Below, piece by piece: positions 47,650-59,857 of a stretch of DNA of 64,000 nucleotides (positions within the stretch are counted from its first letter, which is position 1; the number at the start of each line of letters is the position of its first letter). Both the position numbers and the translations under genes were made by a program. This DNA comes from Sporodiniella umbellata (taxonomy: Eukaryota; Mucoromycota; Mucoromycetes; Mucorales; Rhizopodaceae). Under the pieces are notes generated by a model, which worked only from the letters and a program-made list of their open reading frames with translations, was not told the origin of the DNA and did no database searches. Location of the stretch: assembly GCA_025677835.1 (NCBI GenBank), contig JAIXMR010000047.1, forward strand, positions 62,001-126,000. Reading direction: 5' to 3'.

Positions 47650-48955
47650 TCAATCAGCAGCTGTATGGCTTGAGCTAGGTTCACTGATAGGGGCATCTTT
47701 ATCTATAAAAAAAAAAAAAAAGTTTAGGCTGTGTAGGGTAACTTTTTTTTTTATATATATACAATGATCGAAGCGGGAATCATTTGCTTCAATGTCACTA
47801 TCTTGTAAAGTTTGATATTTTGCGTTTGAAAACATATCATCTGGATTTCTAATGCGTGGAGGGTAAGGTATTTGACACCTCAAGGATGCCAAAGAGGGAT
47901 AGTATTGCCGATAAGAAAAGTAAGAAGAGGCAACGCCGATAAGCCCGCCTACAAAGACGTCTTGCCAATGATGTCTGTAGTCATGAACTCGGGACATAGC
48001 AACCAACGAAGCTCCAACAAAAGGGAAGCAGAAAACAAAGCTTTTATAAGCATGCTAAGAACTGTTTAAGTTTGATGTTTTGTAGTTCTTTCATTCACAT
48101 ACTCCCATTTTATCAAAAATATGCATTTTTCCGGCCAAGTAAAAAGCTAAATATCCCAGGCCTGCAAACGAAACTGAATAGCCATCCACTAGTTAGCATG
48201 CTTGCTGTCTCATTTCGAAAAAAAAAAAAAAAAAAAAAGTACATGAGGAATGTCCACTGGGAAAGCTTTTGAACCCATCTTTAAACTTATAGGTGTTTGG
48301 GTCTGCAGTGCAAATAGTATAGTTTAGCAAGTGTAGTACAGGGTCTTCAATCCCCGGAGGTGGTTGGCACCGATCAAGCATATCTGGCCGAGGTCGTCCG
48401 ACACAAACCTTAATTTTTTTTTTTTTTTTTTTCAAAAAAAACCGGATCTTTCATTTGGGGTAAAAATAGGTTACCTTAATTACGTCTGTCATCATGATGG
48501 TCATAGACAAAGCCAGACCTAGTCCTATAGCGAATAGGGCGGAATATTAGCCTTGCATTTGTTTACGAATATATGTGTATAAATTCAAACCTAATAGGCC
48601 ACTATGAAAGTCCAACCAACTAGAGCGAAAGTAAAGAGAAACAGTACATATAATAAAAGTCGGAATCAACAGCGCAATAACCTATAATACGCATTTGTAC
48701 GTATGCTTTCCGTAAAAAAAAAAAGTTCAGTTTAAATAACCTTACTGTCAGCATCCAGAGAGACACTGTCTGGCTCTCTGTATAATAATGCATTATTGTA
48801 GTGTCGTGTATAGAGAACTCGCGATGAAAAGGAGGTAGAATGTCAATAGCAAAAAAAACCACTGTCATAGTCACCACAAGAAGCCAATCCAGAGAGTAGC
48901 TTAAGAAAAGCTTTTTTGTTGTAGGGTCCTGCAAGCTAAATTTGACTAAAGTCAT
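47650..48955 (-). CDS. PAP2-family lipid phosphate phosphatase (Dpp1/Lpp1-like)
   Basis: Integral membrane phosphatase acting on phosphatidate or diacylglycerol pyrophosphate. Model: complement(join(47650..47702, 47763..48054, 48103..48173, 48243..48408, 48475..48524, 48591..48681, 48746..48955)), seven exons, 310 aa. The three catalytic motifs are complete: K-x6-RP at 117-125 (VCVGRPRP), PSGH at ~167-170, and S-R-x5-H-x3-D at 217-228 (SRVHDYRHHWQD, catalytic His224 and Asp228). About six membrane helices flank them. The acidic/Ser C-terminal tail is cytosolic. The internal acceptor at 48055 was chosen because the nearer AG reaches a stop. Substrate preference cannot be told from sequence. 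Confidence 0.92.
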
Positions 48956-49476
48956 CTTTGTAATAAAGATAAAAGGGGAAGCTTAAACGAAAGAAAAAGA
49001 AAAACAACCTCCCCCAAAGAAAGTGGACCAAGAAAAACGAAGAATGGTATGTGTAACGGTTACAAACAGACAAATTTCCCAAATGTAGTATATTTATATT
49101 TCTTTTCTTTTTTTTTTTTCTTTAAAGGTGCGTTTTTTTTGTATGGTGCAAATCTCAATAAGCAAAACTAGATAACATACGCTCGTGCACTTTCATTTGT
49201 ATAAGGAAAGTGTTGAAAAAAAAACACAGTCTTTTGATTAATTAGATGGGAGGCGTTGGCATCTATTTTACCTTGTCTGGAAAAAATAATGATTAAAGAA
49301 AATAGAGCTCCAATTCAATTTGAAAATGAGTTTTTTTTTTTTTTTTTTTTTTTGGCAAACTCAACACAGTAGCACCTACCAAATCTACCAAGAACTAAAA
49401 GAGTTTTTAAAAGGCTTGATTAAAAAAAAAAAAGAAAGCTGAAATTGAGTCTGTCCAAATAAAGCGTTGGACTTGT
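48956..49476. other. Intergenic, PAP2 gene promoter / MIC60 3' flank
   Basis: About 0.5 kb with a T-run at ~49331-49353 and several shorter homopolymers. No ORF. Confidence 0.5.
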
Positions 49477-51329
49477 TTATTTTGCCTGTAACATACTGAT
49501 CAAAGATGCTTGCGACCTCATAACCTATAAAAATCAATTAGTTTTATGAAGCAAGATAAGATGGTTATACAAACTTACCTCCAATGCCTGTTTAACTTCT
49601 AAATGCCGGCGAGCAGCATCAAGCCAGTCAAGAGCCAATCGCTTAGGCCATCCAGTGAGTTGATTAACTTCTCTTGTAGCGTTTTCCAAGTCTTTTTCAG
49701 TATGGAGAAAGTGCTCAGCACGAGCAAGTCTTGACTCAACGTCGTCGCCAGTGACCAAACCCTTCTTTTTGAACATCAGACCACTTAGTGCAATAGATAA
49801 AAGGTGGGATATCATGGACGACTCCTCATCAGGTATTAAAGCTGCACGACGTACTTCGCGTGAAACAACCTCAAAACGTTCAGAGAGTTGGGCTATAGAT
49901 GTAATACCATACTGTGCGACGTGTTTTTGAACACTTGAGGCTACCAATTGAAGCAGTTCGTCGCTTTGACGTTGACCTAAATTGGCAAAGGGCGTCTTGT
50001 TGCTCAACTTTTTAATAGCCTCCAACTCCAACTCGAATTGGGTTTGTTGGCCAGAAAGTGCCGCTTTTTTTAAGGCGTCAATAGCAACAATAAGTTGGTG
50101 GGCTTTGCGGTTATCATCTAGTAGCTCTGCATCAGCTTGTGCTAACGATTCAAGCTCGATTTGTTTAGCAGCAACCAGCTCGATTTGGGACAGACGACCG
50201 CCTCGTTCAGTCTCTACTTGTTTTTTGACCTGCTCGACATAATCTGACTGAATCTTGATGGCTTTGTTTTTCAGCTCAGTTTCAAGTTCGGCTAAGCGCT
50301 TTTGACGCAGGGCTGCCAATTCCTTTGCACGAACATCGGAATGCTCCTGCTCTACCTTTGCTGTCTGTTTGGAGATATCAGCTTCAACGGCGCTTACGTA
50401 TTTTTGGGTGCGATCGTCTGCCTTTGTTTGGTGTTCTTGAATTCTTTCAGATACTTGTACACGATGAGCTTCGATGTTTTCAGAAACAGTATTTAATTTC
50501 TTTTCAAGAGCATTAATCTCATTGCGGGCTTTGTCTTCTTCTTCCTGGATCAATTTGAAAGCTTTATCGAGTAACTCAATATCCCTAATGGCTAAATCGG
50601 ACAAGCGCTTGGCGTACCCTTGCATTCCAGCATCGTTTAACACTCTAACAAGACCTTCAACAGTTTTTGCAAAGGTATTAACTGCTTCTTGTTCTGAGTG
50701 AGCAAACTGAGGTATGGGCTGGTTTTCGGTGGTGTGAATTACGTTAGCAAAGAAAGTTTCTTTCTTGAACTTTCTGCGTCTGGCTGATGGTGAAGGACCA
50801 GACCCAGGTGCGGCAGGAGGCTCTTTATCTCCTCTAAGCTGAGCAATGGTGTCGGAAACATACTCGTACCAATCTTGGGCAGTCTCTTTAGTCTGGTTCG
50901 CAAGCTGCTTGGCTGAATCAGCATGTGTACCAACTTGCTGTTTGATGTCGCTTGCCTGTCGATAATATTGTTTAAATCGATCATCTGCTGCCCAATCTTC
51001 TAACTGATCCAATAGCTGTTCCCCGCCAGGAATGTAAGTTGTATAAGTATCATGAAAGGCCTCATTCTTTAATGCAAAGTAGGTTGCTCCAGAATAGGAG
51101 GCAGCCGAGATTATAGTGAGCCAAGCTAGCTTCTTTCCTAAAGAAGAGCCCTTCACAGCTGTTTGTTCAACAGTAGAATATAATCTCTTGGGCTAAATCG
51201 GAAAGATTAGTATTTGTTGCGGTTTAGTTTACATGTTTAATAATAGCTTACAGTGAGCAGACGCGCGCTAGCCCTAGAGTTAGCCACGGATCGGGCGGAA
51301 ACATTTAGTCTGGAAGCACCCCTTAACAT
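49477..51329 (-). CDS. MIC60: MICOS core subunit Mic60 (mitofilin)
   Basis: Inner-membrane protein that shapes crista junctions. Model: complement(join(49477..49524, 49579..51192, 51252..51329)), 579 aa (yeast Mic60 540). The first exon encodes a basic, Ser/Arg-rich presequence (MLRGASRLNVSARSVANSR...). One membrane segment follows at ~47-66 ('KLAWLTIISAASYSGATYFAL'). Then come a disordered Pro/Gly linker, a long coiled coil (~200-400) and the C-terminal mitofilin domain ('ESSMISHLLSIALSGLMFKKKGLVTGDDVESRLARAEHFL', 'LTGWPKRLALDWLDAARRHLEVKQALEVMRSQASLISM'). The last 16-codon exon supplies the conserved lipid-binding end. All splices are in phase. Confidence 0.95.
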
Positions 51330-53184
51330 TATAAGCAAACTAAAAGATTTTACAATGGCTCGAATCTCTCCAACAGTTTTTCAAACACCAGGGCACAGCT
51401 GTTGAATTACCGCAACCATTATGGAGCAACTAGCCGAAAACGATTGAGCGATGACGTATATCGCGAATTCAAATTCAGACGCTAACTAAGAGGGCAATCT
51501 GTAGCTGATCTTTGGTAATAAGTAAAACGTTTTGCTAAGATAGAATACCAATAAAGCTAGACATGACGGGATTAAAAACAATAAGATCTGTGCACAAAAA
51601 CTTGCCAAATTTTTTTTTTGTGGAAAAAACAAAAAACTCAAGTATCATGAAACAAACTTCGTTAAAGTAAAAGATGGCCAAAGTCGATGTTGGGGGGAGT
51701 GTGCAGCTCTCAACAATTGTGCTTGCCTCTTGCTCTGGTCGCAAATATGTCGTCTAAATAGCTCTTAATACTTAATTAGTTGCTGTCAAGAAAATACCAA
51801 TAGCTACCCAAAAATAAAAAGAACTTCGTACCTAGTAACTAAAGCCAAGCTCCAAAGCTACCAAATCTCTATAGATAAAAAATTAGTTTTTAAGGGGAAT
51901 GGTAGACAGCCCTTTGTATTAAGCATCTGGTACAGATTTTATCGTCTAACAGTTGAAACTCAATTTTGCCTTTGAAACAACAACAGTGTTTAAAAAACAA
52001 AAGACTTTTAGGAACCATCAAGGATATATGTCCGATTTAGAAATTGCCTTTTTAGGAACAGCGCTTGTCGACATTGTGTTCTATTACTATGGACCTAAGG
52101 AATAAAGCCCATGTATCTTGTTCTCGTATACACTTTTATTCAAAAAGTGCAAATTAAGAACTTATGGGAAGCGTGAGGGGTTTACAATATGTTAATAGTA
52201 ATTAAATATAATAAAAAAAAATAGTTGTTGTCTTTACAAAAAGAATATAGCAGGCGCTTTTGAATTACAATGATCACAGATAAACACACGTTAGTTTCAA
52301 ACTTTCTTACATATACTTGTACAGTGATTTTTTTAGCTGAGGTGCTTTTTTTTTCAGAGTAAACACACCAAATTCTCTGCAGGTCCTCCCTACTTTTCTT
52401 TGGTTGAAAACTTTCTATAGTCAAACATACATATAAACGGCAGACCAGATAAATAGTGGAAAGAATTACTAATGAAAAGGCCAGTTTGTTAAAAAAAAAA
52501 AAACATGAAAGTCTTTCAAGTATTTCTTTTAGAACGATTTAACTGTATTCTTTCAAAAGTTTAACCTAGCTATGGTTGATTAAAAACCGAAAACATTCTA
52601 AAAAACTACCAAATCCAACACTGAGGAATAAAGTGATGTAAAGCAGTTTAAAAATAAATCAAATTCGATCAACAAAAGATGTATAGTACTACTGCACCTA
52701 AAAGGAAATCTTCTGTTGCACTGTAAACCATATGACATAGGATTACTAGGTCATGACTTGGCTGTTACGGGAATGGTTTAAATGACGATTGCAGTCATTC
52801 AGGAGGATTGTTGAAGTCCAAATAGCTTTAAAGACATAAAGCTTTTGCTTTATTTTGACTAAATTGACCAATGGACAACTCCTATATGAAATCCGACGAA
52901 GCCATTACTACTACTAGTGGTCTTGTGTTCTCAAAAAAAGTATTTGTTTTCCTACTCTAGCTCGTTTTTGGAAAGAAAAGTATAGATATAGAAATTTACT
53001 ATACTGAGAGTCAGTGACATCTCCTGAATAGGAGCACCGAGTACAATATAGTAAAAAAGAATTGTTTAGAGACTGCTTTTTTTTTGTACAAAACGCCCAT
53101 AGTCTATACTCGAAGGACATTCATTTGAGAATAAAGAATCAAATTGTTTGTAGTTCGTTTGATTTGCGGAAAAGACTTTCTGGT
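51330..53184. other. Intergenic, MIC60 upstream to Gemin7-like gene
   Basis: About 1.85 kb. A 25-codon frame at 52028-52105 is listed separately. Otherwise there are only short AT-rich frames. No RNA gene or transposon end was recognised. Confidence 0.45.
52028..52105 (+). CDS. Possible micropeptide with one hydrophobic helix
   Basis: ATG to TAA encodes 25 aa (MSDLEIAFLGTALVDIVFYY...). It has an acidic N-terminus, a ~16-residue hydrophobic helix and a charged PKE end, the layout of small membrane subunits such as Ost4-like or TOM-like peptides. There is no homology I can name, so it could be a chance frame. Confidence 0.2.
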   Translation: MSDLEIAFLGTALVDIVFYYYGPKE

Positions 53185-53445
53185 TTATTTTTCTTCTGTT
53201 TGCAATTCAGTATTCCACTCAATTAAATCAATGTCGTTTCCACGAATTACCGCTTTTTTATATATACCAAGAGGCGACTCTAGATCATCTACTCTAAATC
53301 GATTGTTTTCACTATCGCTGGCGCATAATTTTCCTTGAATGACTATCCCCTCATGCATATGAAGCTTTGCAATAGGCTTTTGTTTTGCAATATTTATCCA
53401 AAGATTCAAATAGCGATCTCTTAGTATATCTTTTGCATCTGACAT
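53185..53445 (-). CDS. Gemin7-like Sm-fold protein (SMN complex)
   Basis: Probable SMN-complex subunit assisting snRNP Sm-ring assembly. Single exon, 86 aa. Residues ~9-22 form the N-terminal helix ('LRDRYLNLWINIAKQKP'). The rest is an Sm-like beta-barrel ('KLHMHEGIVIQGKLCASDSENNRFRVDDLESPLGIYKKAVIRGNDIDLIEW'). The block 'F.V..L.SPLG.....VIR..DI' parallels the Gemin7 'F.V..LETPLG....ALLR.SDII' motif, and canonical Lsm motifs are absent. The assignment is from recalled family pattern. A divergent Lsm protein is the alternative. Confidence 0.65.
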   Translation of the reverse strand: MSDAKDILRDRYLNLWINIAKQKPIAKLHMHEGIVIQGKLCASDSENNRFRVDDLESPLGIYKKAVIRGNDIDLIEWNTELQTEEK

Positions 53446-53581
53446 GAGCGATTAATTTCTAAAAGCTGTAAAGGATAGAAAAAATACTACTCCAGAGCCA
53501 AAAGCGGTACTTAAACTATGGGTTTAGAGTATCGTCCGAAAGGTAAGCTCTCCAGATTTTGGCTGTTGTTAAATATTTGCT

Positions 53582-53825
53582 TTAACTCAAATCAGTTGGA
53601 TTACTAGAGAGATTTTCGGTCTCGAGCTAGTTGAAAGATAACAGAGTGTACAGTATATTCATTTTTTTCAAAAAAAAAAAAAAAAACATTCATCGTTAGA
53701 TTAGATATAACCTCAGTTTGGTATGTAGACAGTTCATCATAAGGGATCGCTGATAGCCGCATGATGTTTTTGCTAAAAAAGGCACATGGCTTGTCAGGAC
53801 AGCGATATGCAGTAGCATCGTCCAT
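53582..53825 (-). CDS. Small protein of unknown function
   Basis: Two models share the start MDDATAYRCPDKPCAFF at 53825. Unspliced, the frame runs to 53604 (73 aa) but passes through a poly-Phe homopolymer. Spliced, complement(join(53582..53626, 53712..53825)) gives 52 aa ending ...LSSNPTDLS, with the T-run removed in an 85-nt intron; I prefer the spliced form. There is a Cys pair (CPDKPC) near the N-terminus. No family recognised. It lies 136 bp upstream of the Gemin7-like gene on the same strand. Confidence 0.4.
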
Positions 53826-54019
53826 TCTACCTCTTGATCAACTTTTAAGAGAAAGACGTGTAACTTGAGCTGTTTTCAAATGACTTGGGACGTTAAAAAA
53901 TACATCATGAAAAAGAAACAATAGTAACCAGAGCCGTTAAATCCATTCACTTTGTACAACTACTATCTAGCTATAAATACTTGTGTTAGTTTTTTTAGAA
54001 AAAATTGTGACAAAAGTCA

Positions 54020-55338
54020 ATGTGCGTAAACCAAGTAATACCACGAAAAATTGTAATCTGTCTTGACGGAACATGGGAAAGTCCAGCAGGTAACCTATGT
54101 TGTTTTTTTGCTTGTAGTCTCTAAACGCGCTACCTTTACATATATAAAAAGAAAAATCCAATGTATACAAATTCTCTCGACTGCTGACTGAAGGCGAGGT
54201 GACCGACAACAAAGGTATTGTTTGGGAGCAAGTATGCAAATATTACTGTGGGCTAGGTACTGTTGGGTTTCGGGTACTTGGAGGCGCATTTGGATACGGA
54301 ATCAGCGAGCAGATAAAACAAGCCTATGAGTGTATTTGTAAAAACTATAGAGATTCTAAAGATGAGATATGGCTACTAGGTTTCAGTAGAGGGGGTAAAA
54401 GCTAATATGTTTTGATCGAAAAAAAGAGAAAAGAGAAGTAAAATTTAGTTAGCCTATGCCATCAGAAGCTTGGTAGGAATGATAAATAATGTAGGACTTT
54501 TGCCTCAAACGCTACTATCAAAAACAAATCAAGCATATTCAATATACAGAAATCAAGGACAAGATCAACAGCCTAATGGGATATGTGCAGTTAAATTTCG
54601 AACGGAGAATCTTTGTCAAATACCCTCTATTCATTTTATGGGATGTTATGATACAGTAGGGTCTCTGGGGGTTCCAGTACTTCCTTGGTATCTTGGAGGA
54701 CCTATTTGTAAGCAATTTGAAAAGGATAGATAGACTTAGTGCTGTTACTCAGTTTCGTTAAATTAGTATACAATTTGTTTGATGGTTTACATAGTTTTCA
54801 CGATACTATGCTGCCTCCTATAGTAAAACATGCCTATCACGCTTTATCTATACATGAACAGCGAGCCTGGTTTTGTCCAACCCTAATGCATTTTTCCGAC
54901 AAAAAAAACAGATATGAGCAAGTACTGGAGCAAGTGTGGTTTCCTGGTATGCATACAGACGTTGGAGGGAAACAAACCACCAAGCATAGCAGAAACATCA
55001 TTTCTTGCCATTCTCTGCATTGGATGACGCTAAAAGCATATAATCTAGGCTTAATTTTTAACAATGGAGCAATATCAAGTGCGCCTAATTGTGCCCATTG
55101 CAAGTTTCTGTCTGAAGACAGCTATCTAAGTGCTTTAGTATACAGAATCGAGCCAAGAAAAGATAGAACTATACCAAAAGACGAAACAACTCGCATCTAT
55201 GACCCAAAAACACAAATATATCTTCAAGGACAATTTGAGACGTTTTTAAGTGCGCCAGAACTAGGTGGGTTTAAGTCAAAAACCTTGGAGCTTTATTATA
55301 AAAACTGTTTAGAGCAAAGTTTGTTAGGGTCTGAATAA
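54020..55338 (+). CDS. DUF2235 (Tle1-like) alpha/beta hydrolase
   Basis: Family with the fold of bacterial T6SS phospholipase Tle1; fungal members are mostly uncharacterised. Model: join(54020..54089, 54152..54394, 54453..54707, 54767..55338), 379 aa. Start 'KIVICLDGTWESPA' is the typical DUF2235 N-terminus. Nucleophile Ser102 is in 'GFSRG'. The Asp candidate is D171 in 'GCYDTVGSLG', and His252 is in 'WFPGMHTDVGG'; together they make a complete Ser-Asp-His triad in family order. 'NVYKFSRLL' and 'YAIRSLVGMI' also match. There is no signal peptide. All introns are phase 1. Substrate unknown; lipid hydrolysis is inferred from the bacterial relatives. Confidence 0.88.
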
Positions 55339-56144
55339 AACAACCCAATTTTTTTTTCACAGAAAGAAAAGTTCAAAATATCATAACACAAACGCATTAG
55401 ATCAAAGTTTTTTTATTGTACCCAACATTATAGCATAAATCTCTTCAGTCTTGTTAGCATGTTTTGTTTTGCTAAACATATTAAACAAAACTACGTCTCT
55501 AATTGTAAAGAGAGAATTTTTGGGAATATGTATATAGAAGTGCTTTAGAAATACAAAAAGAGTATATAAATCAATTTTCTGTTGTGCTTTTTTACTGTAA
55601 TGTACCAATACAAAAGAGCGCAGAGTACAAATTAGAATTTGATTATGTCCTCACATTACATACTACTAATGGACTAAGGGCAAAGTATGTGGTAAATAAT
55701 ATCTAATAGGACTATGGTGAACCAAAAAAAAGGGCAAGCTAGTTTCAAAAACCTAATATTCTCCACAAAAAAAAAAATAAAATAAAAATAAAAAAAGCAG
55801 ACGGAAAGAGTATCAACATCACTCCTGAATAAAAAGGAGTGTATACATGATCATTTAAAGCTGAAAATAAACTGGTTGAATAAACAAGGTGTTGTGCGTT
55901 GGTTTTTTTGTTATTTTTTAGGAAGAAAATCCTTTGTTTTAATTCATTTTATACATTTTTCTTTAGAATTGTAGTTCTATTGCCACAATAGTTGCATCCC
56001 ACAGAAATGGCTCCCTAGAATGCTAACATGACAATTGAAAAGGAGATCAATAATAATTGATCAATGTTTCACCAAAAAATATGAAAAACCCATTGTTCTA
56101 AACAAGATGGTCCCTTCTTTCTTTTCTCAACACAACATATTTAG
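55339..56144. other. Intergenic, DUF2235 gene to NTF2-like gene
   Basis: About 0.8 kb, AT-rich, with an A/T run at ~55768-55796 and a short inverted repeat 'ACTCCTgaataaaAAGGAGT' at ~55820-55839. No ORF is supportable. Confidence 0.5.
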
Positions 56145-57227
56145 ATGCTACAAATTCCCAACCAAACTGAAAATCCTATAGAAAAAACATGGAGCCTTTT
56201 TAAGCAGAGGCGCACCTCTGTAGAAATATATACAGAAAACGCCACTGTTGTGTATGTTCCTACGTTTGTAGGTGTTAGAGGAAATACAAAAATTCGCAAA
56301 TTTTTCTTGCATCCACATTTCTCTCAAAAAACAAATACTATAAAAGAAACTGTCTTCAATACTCTTGTATCGAGAAACAAGCTTATTGAGGAATCAATCT
56401 GGTCAATTCAGTTCAATTCGGGCGAATGTGATTGGTTAGTTCCTGGTATTGACGAGGGATATTTGGTAAGTGTTAAGCTTTTTTTTGTTTCTATGCTTGA
56501 TTTCTAATGTTTGATTATGCTTCTAAACCAGCTTAATTCAACGGTCAAGTTCCCAGTGGTAAGTATCTATATATATAACTCAAAATTTATATAGACAAGC
56601 ACCTTATCTTTAATTTCAGACCGCTTCAGTTTCTTTTGTTGACAGTAAAATTGAGTCTATTCGGTATCTTTGGGACCAAGCTTGCGTTTTAAAGCAACTG
56701 AAGGTAATCTCTAGTAAGACTTCATGGCCGATCACGGGTGAGTGTCAGATACATGCTCTCTCTTCGCTTGGTAATATGCACTTGAGAGATATAAACGGAC
56801 AACAGGATGAAGCGAAGGTAATAGAGAAAGTAAAAATTGTAGACAAGTAGTTGTACTTAACTAGTTTTTGCCTCTAAATAGGCGTCTGTATCCACAAGCT
56901 CTGTACCTAGCCAGTTTTGTAAGTTTAGTCAATAGTTATTGATTTAAACTAATGATCGTAGTGCCCGGAAGAATTTTTGGCCCTGTTGATCCCAAACACC
57001 AAGTAGTGAGGCCTGTACGACATGCCGAGCCAGACACTCCTCCTATAAGAAACATTTTTACTTATAATCCGCCAAAGGACCGCCCTCTTGTGGCACCTCA
57101 GCCTGATAAACTTAGCTCAAGTATTATTTTAGGGCAAGAAGAGACAGGTGATTCTGTCAAACCGAAAGAAGTAAATAGGGTAGCTGGTAAACCAACTCCT
57201 CGGGTGTACCAAAACATAATTGGCTAA
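56145..57227 (+). CDS. NTF2-like/SnoaL-fold protein, unknown function
   Basis: Model: join(56145..56465, 56532..56558, 56620..56817, 56882..56918, 56962..57227), 282 aa. Residues ~15-190 look like an NTF2-like cone fold: 'TWSLFKQRRTSVEIYTENATVVYVPTFVGVRGNTKIRKFFLHPHF', then 'KLIEESIWSIQF', then 'FPVTASVSFVDSKIESIRYLWDQACVLKQL', which fits the last two strands with the characteristic 'I..IR.LWDQA' ending. The C-terminal ~90 residues are a disordered Pro/basic tail (FGPVDPKHQVVRP, 'RNIFTYNPPKDRPLV'). Exon 2 is only 27 nt. Fungal proteins with this arrangement exist but I know no function. Catalysis cannot be claimed. Confidence 0.75.
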
Positions 57228-57499
57228 AAAAAAAGAAACAACCGTTTGTTTACAAACTGAAAACTCTAAATTCTAGAAATAAACATTAGCTTACACTCAA
57301 GACTTGTACTTTTGTAGTTGCGATTTCAATTTAGAGAACAACAAAATACGATAGTTTATACCAAGATAACCGAAAATATAGTTTTGAAGTTCTTCAAAAG
57401 TATCAAAAGTGTACGCATGAATCTTATTACAACCGTTTTGTGACTGAGCAGAAACAATTGTATAAAAACAAATAGATATCTTGGTTGATTATGTGATAT

Positions 57500-59857
57500 T
57501 TATTTCGCATTCTGTCTTCTTTCCTCTTCCTCTTCTTCCATAGCTTGAAGACGTCTTCGTTTTCTTCGGCTCATGCCTTCATACTTGTCTTTTTTGTCTT
57601 TCTTTTCCTTCTTGTCCTTCTTGTCTTTCTCCTTGTCTTCTTTCACTTCTTTGCTCTTCTTCTTTTCAGTTTCTGTCTGGAACCATGTTCTGGCAGGTCT
57701 CGACATAATCTCATCCTGGTGCTTTATAATATTTTCGCTTCTTTTGAGCTGCATTTCCGCATTTTTTATTGCTTTCTCTTGTTTTTCTTCCTCTAAAATG
57801 TCTTTGATGTGTTGTTGTGATTTCTCGACCTTTATTTTGAATTTTTGAACAATCTCATTGGGGACTACACGGTTCTTAACTTGTGCACCAGCAGCTGAGG
57901 ACTTGACAGCCATTTTCAACATTTTTCTATCTGCTTCTCCTACTAATGTGACTGATCTGTTTTCAAAAAATAAGTATGTCTATCTCTATACTTAGCGAAA
58001 AGACCAGGTTTGTTACTTACCGTCCATTTCTGCCTGCTCTTGCTGTACGGCCAACACGATGAAGATATTGTGCGAATTGGGTAGGCATATTGTAATTGAT
58101 TACAGTCTCAATTCCTTTAATATCCAAACCTCTTGCAGCCAAATCTGTAGCTAATAAATATTCAACCTCCCCATCTCTAAACTGTTCAAGCGCATCCAAA
58201 CGCTGTTCTTGAGAAAGGTTGCCATGTAATTCAGCAGCAGTCAGACCCATCAACCCAAATAGAATTTTCATCTGGTGCGCTGCAGCTTTAGATCTAAAAA
58301 AGACAATCACTCTTTTTTTGAATGACTTTTTACACAGTGTAAGCAAAACTGCGGCTCTATCTGCTTCACGGGCTTGTCGAATACGAACAAATTCTTGAAC
58401 TAAACGGCTTGCAGCCTGATTGCTTTTATCAACAAACAGTCTAGCAGGGTTGTTTAACGACATGCGAATCAGTTGATCTACGTTATCAGTCATGGTAGCC
58501 GAAAAAAGCATAGTTTGTCTCGACTTGGGACAGGATTTGATAATTTCTCCCAATTCGTCAGCAAAACCGTCTTCCAGCATACTATGAACAAGTTAGGTTT
58601 GATGCATTATAAGTATAAACGCTCTTCTACCGATCAGCTTCATCCATAACTAAAATTTCGCAAGCATCCAAGTGAAAGCCGGATGTGTTACGTACATGGT
58701 CAATCAGACGACCAGGCGTGGCGACAACTACATCCGGTTTCAGCTTCAATTCCTGTTCTTGTGTCTTCAAACTTAAACCACCAACACAAAGACAAAATGT
58801 GATGTCTGTGTAAGAGGCGAATTTAACGGCAGCGCTATGTACTTGGGCGGCTAATTCACGAGTGGGACAAAGAATAAGTACACGTGTAGAAGGGGTCTGT
58901 CTGGGTCTATATAAAAGACGTTCTATAATAGGAATAACAAAAGCAGCTGTTTTTCCGGAACCAGTAGCAGCGCCACCACAGATGTCTTTACCCATCAAAG
59001 CAATTGGAATTGTTTGTGACTGAATAGTCGTTGGTTTGACAAAGCCCAAACCAGTAATACCTCTCAAAATCGGTCGAGAGAGATTCATAGAGGTAAACGA
59101 AACATGCTCCTGTTTGTCAATCTCGCTCTCATCAGCAAAGAACTCTTTTTTGCGCTATTAAATAATACATTGTTTAATGAAAACAAAGTAAATCACATTA
59201 ATGTTGCTTTTACCTGCTTTTCGGCTTCATCTTCTAGTTCTTCCTCATCACTGCCTGCATCAATATCCTCACCGCTTTCTTCATCAGAACTTTCTTCGTT
59301 AGAGTCGCTGGAATCGGAGCTATCTTCCTCTATTATCTTTTCAGCACCACCCCCGAAACCATCAAGAGCTAAATCATCATCATTATCGTCGTCACTTGCA
59401 ACAAATTCTTCGGCCTTTTGGTTTTCAATAGTGGCCTTCTTAGCCTTTTTGTTTTCCTGTCTTTTTTTGGCTATAATATCGTCAATCGACACTCTTTCAA
59501 TCTAGGTTTTGAAAAATAGGTTATTATTTGTCTTGCTATATCACGCTTTGTTTTTACCTGTTTTGTTTTAAGCATATCTTTTGCAGCTGTGAAGTCCCAG
59601 CCTTTGAAAACTTTTGATCCGCCACCATCAATAGCAAACGAAAATTCAGAGTTGAATTCTTCTTCAACTTCAGATGCCTTTCTCTTTTTATCTGCTTTGT
59701 TTCCCTTTTTGTTCTTCTTGTTCTTTTTGCCTTTCTTGCTTTCAACAGCCCTTTCTTCCTCTTCGCTTTCGTGAGTACTTTCGGCGGTGTTGTCTAAAAA
59801 GTCCTCAGTAACGATGGTATCATCGTCATCGATGGTCATAACGAAATCGTCGCTCAT
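57500..59857 (-). CDS. DRS1: DEAD-box RNA helicase Drs1/DDX27 (60S biogenesis)
   Basis: Nucleolar helicase for early pre-60S processing. Model: complement(join(57500..57956, 58021..58581, 58631..59154, 59214..59501, 59558..59857)), 709 aa (yeast Drs1 752). Residues 1-200 are acidic/basic low-complexity with '[11 protein letters not shown]'-type and nuclear-signal stretches. The helicase core has a Q-motif ('GFVKPTTIQ'), 'AATGSGKT' (motif I, ~258), 'PTRELAAQ', 'TPGRLIDH', 'VMDEADR' (DEAD split by an intron after the D), 'SATM', 'VIVFF', '[23 protein letters not shown]' and '[15 protein letters not shown]'. The C-terminus is Lys/Glu-rich with an '[17 protein letters not shown]' tail. The intron in the DEADR motif (58582-58630) is well supported by phase. 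Confidence 0.95.
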
